From JADFUS01 sp964368765 (lineage in GTDB: Bacteria > Bacteroidota > Bacteroidia > Bacteroidales > Rikenellaceae), in NCBI GenBank assembly GCA_964368765.1, contig CAYJCU010000085.1:1-8874 (forward strand): a stretch of DNA of 8,874 nt. Direction: 5' to 3'. Shown in pieces: positions 8,077 through 8,874 of the stretch (its first letter is position 1; each line of letters opens with the position of its first letter). The position numbers and the translations under genes were made by a program. The notes under the pieces are model-generated. The model worked only from the letters and a program-made list of their open reading frames with translations. It had not been told where the DNA came from and made no database searches.

Positions 8077-8146
8077 TATAAAGATGGATATATTATCTGT
8101 TTTTAGTTTTTTAATATATTGCAATTGCATTATAAGAGCGACAAGC

Positions 8147-8695
8147 ATGAATGAAAATTTAGAAAGTAGATTAGTTGCTAGATTTAATAATAGAGAGCCT
8201 GAGGCTTTTGGTGAAGTGTATGACCTCTTATATAAGGGGCTGTATTGTTATACCGAAAATCTATTTAAAGATAGTGTAATCACACCTGAAGATATTATTC
8301 ACGATGCTTTTATAACGTTATTCGACAATAACGCTATTTTTGTCTCTATGAAGCAGATACGAGGATACATCTACATATATATTAAGAATCGTTTTTTAAT
8401 GGATTACAGACATCAAAATGTTGTGAATAGAGTAAACTCTGAGCTATTAAAAAACGAAGATTACTTCATCGTACAGGCAGCTGAGGCAGAAGTGTATTCA
8501 TTTACTTCGGAACTATTGAAGTTACTACCTAATGACTGCATTGAGTCATTTAAATTATATCTTGAAGGCTTCGATATTAAAGAGATTGCCACTATGTTAA
8601 ACAAAAGCGAGAGTGCAATTTATAAACAGAGGAGCAAATCTATAAACGAGATAAAAACATTCTTTAAACGAGGAATGAATAAAAAATTATTTTAG
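8147..8695 (+). CDS. ECF-type RNA polymerase sigma factor (sigma-70 family)
   Basis: This is an alternative sigma factor of 182 residues. The sigma-2 region covers about 18-90: EPEAFGEVYDLLYKGLYCY, then PEDIIHDAFITLFDN at 47-61 for core binding and -10 recognition, and IRGYIYIYIKNRFLMDYRHQ at 71-90. A linker without a sigma-3 domain follows. The sigma-4 region covers about 120-172, with LLPNDCIESFKLYLEGFDIKE and a helix-turn-helix (EIATMLNKSESAIYKQRSKS) for the -35 element. The frame is open from 8084, but that ATG falls at the predicted transcription start and adds a hydrophobic, non-family stretch (DILSVFSFLIYCNC). The ATG at 8147 gives the normal ECF N-terminus and a leader of about 60 bases. 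ECF sigmas of this kind usually lie just upstream of their FecR partner. Here the only FecR gene is at the other end of the window, so partnership with it is plausible but unproven; a FecR beyond the right edge is the alternative. Confidence 0.9.
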   Translation: MNENLESRLVARFNNREPEAFGEVYDLLYKGLYCYTENLFKDSVITPEDIIHDAFITLFDNNAIFVSMKQIRGYIYIYIKNRFLMDYRHQNVVNRVNSELLKNEDYFIVQAAEAEVYSFTSELLKLLPNDCIESFKLYLEGFDIKEIATMLNKSESAIYKQRSKSINEIKTFFKRGMNKKLF

Positions 8696-8756
8696 CCCTA
8701 GAGTCACAATTATCCTAATATAATAAATAGTTAGTTGCAGTAAGTAAAGGTTTTTA

Positions 8757-8787
8757 TTTGCTTGCCTCTGTTGTACTTGTAATTTTA
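8757..8787 (+). promoter_or_regulatory. Promoter-like sequence downstream of the sigma gene, pointing out of the window
   Basis: TTTG at 8757-8760 and TAATTTTA at 8780-8787 are separated by 19 bp. This matches the Bacteroides consensus except for the last base of the -7 element. It would drive rightward transcription through the right repeat arm. A weak hairpin (8740-8748 with 8757-8765, two wobble pairs, no T-run) overlaps the -33 element. In such an AT-rich stretch a chance match is quite possible. Confidence 0.3.
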
Positions 8788-8820
8788 TAATTATTTCCCG
8801 TGGGCACAAATAAGAAAGTA

Positions 8821-8872
8821 TATTAGTAGTGTCCGGCGAACCTGATGATTGAATTTATGCACGTCATATCTA
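8821..8872 (-). repeat. Right arm of 52-bp inverted repeat, probable mobile-element end
   Basis: This is the inverted partner of 1-52, with 51 of 52 bases matching. The GC-rich core GTAGTGTCCGGCGAACC is at 8826-8842. Two further bases (CC) run to the window edge and have no counterpart on the left because the left arm begins at base 1. The arm starts 126 bp after the sigma gene stop. The sequence inside it (8696-8820) shows no similarity to the inside of the left arm, so the boundary is sharp. It is probably the end of an insertion sequence that continues beyond the window. Confidence 0.75.
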
Positions 8873-8874
8873 CC

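Noticed and set aside
8084..8146. N-terminal extension of the sigma factor reading frame
   Set aside because: It begins at the predicted transcription start, is hydrophobic and unlike ECF N-termini; the start at 8147 is preferred.
48..8826. Target-site duplication just outside the two repeat arms that would prove a single simple insertion
   Set aside because: Testing each plausible arm end, the flanks share at most 2 bases (TA or AT) as a direct repeat; that could fit a TA-targeting element but is not evidence on its own.
1..8874. CRISPR arrays, tRNA or rRNA genes
   Set aside because: No regularly spaced short repeats and no tRNA- or rRNA-like segments were seen in the short intergenic stretches.

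Overview
The window is about 8.9 kb of AT-rich DNA from a member of the Bacteroidota, most likely the class Bacteroidia. The evidence is a SusC/SusD pair, a FecR-type anti-sigma factor with a C-terminal DUF4974-like segment, surface lipoproteins directly downstream of SusD, and a textbook Bacteroides-type promoter (TTTG, 20 bp, TATCTTTG). Genus and species cannot be read from the sequence. All protein genes lie on the + strand.

Layout. Bases 1-52 are one arm of a long inverted repeat whose partner is 8821-8872 (51 of 52 bases match). Both arms run to, or almost to, the window edges. Between them lie: a FecR-like anti-sigma factor (223-1455); a 144-bp intergenic stretch with hairpins and a good promoter on the - strand that may encode a cis-antisense small RNA (about 1458-1587); a SusC-like TonB-dependent transporter with an N-terminal STN signalling domain (1600-5157); a SusD-like lipoprotein (5176-6723); a divergent fasciclin (FAS1)-like lipoprotein (6736-7353); a small lipoprotein with a predicted Ig/cadherin-like C-terminal domain (7379-7966); a strong intrinsic terminator (7974-8009); a consensus promoter (8045-8076); and an ECF sigma factor (8147-8695). 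No intergenic stretch exceeds about 170 bp.

How the genes fit together. The four genes from susC to 7966 are spaced 12-25 bp apart and end in one terminator, so they form one operon for outer-membrane uptake. SusC is the barrel and SusD the ligand-capturing lid; the two lipoproteins are probably accessory surface binding proteins. The STN domain of SusC and the periplasmic FecR protein form the known trans-envelope signalling route: ligand-loaded SusC signals to FecR, which releases an ECF sigma factor that transcribes the transporter operon. No glycosidase, peptidase or sulfatase is present, so the substrate cannot be deduced.

Most notable points. (1) The long inverted repeat bounding the whole locus looks like the ends of a mobile element and may be where an assembly broke. 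(2) The sigma gene is at the opposite end from FecR, and both repeat arms sit in the place of the usual sigma-FecR junction. Read as a circle or tandem unit, the window becomes a complete, conventionally ordered promoter-sigma-[element]-FecR-SusC-SusD-lipoprotein-terminator locus. (3) The FecR-susC gap has a - strand promoter and a terminator-like hairpin, suggesting an antisense RNA like those reported for some Bacteroides ECF-controlled SusCD loci.
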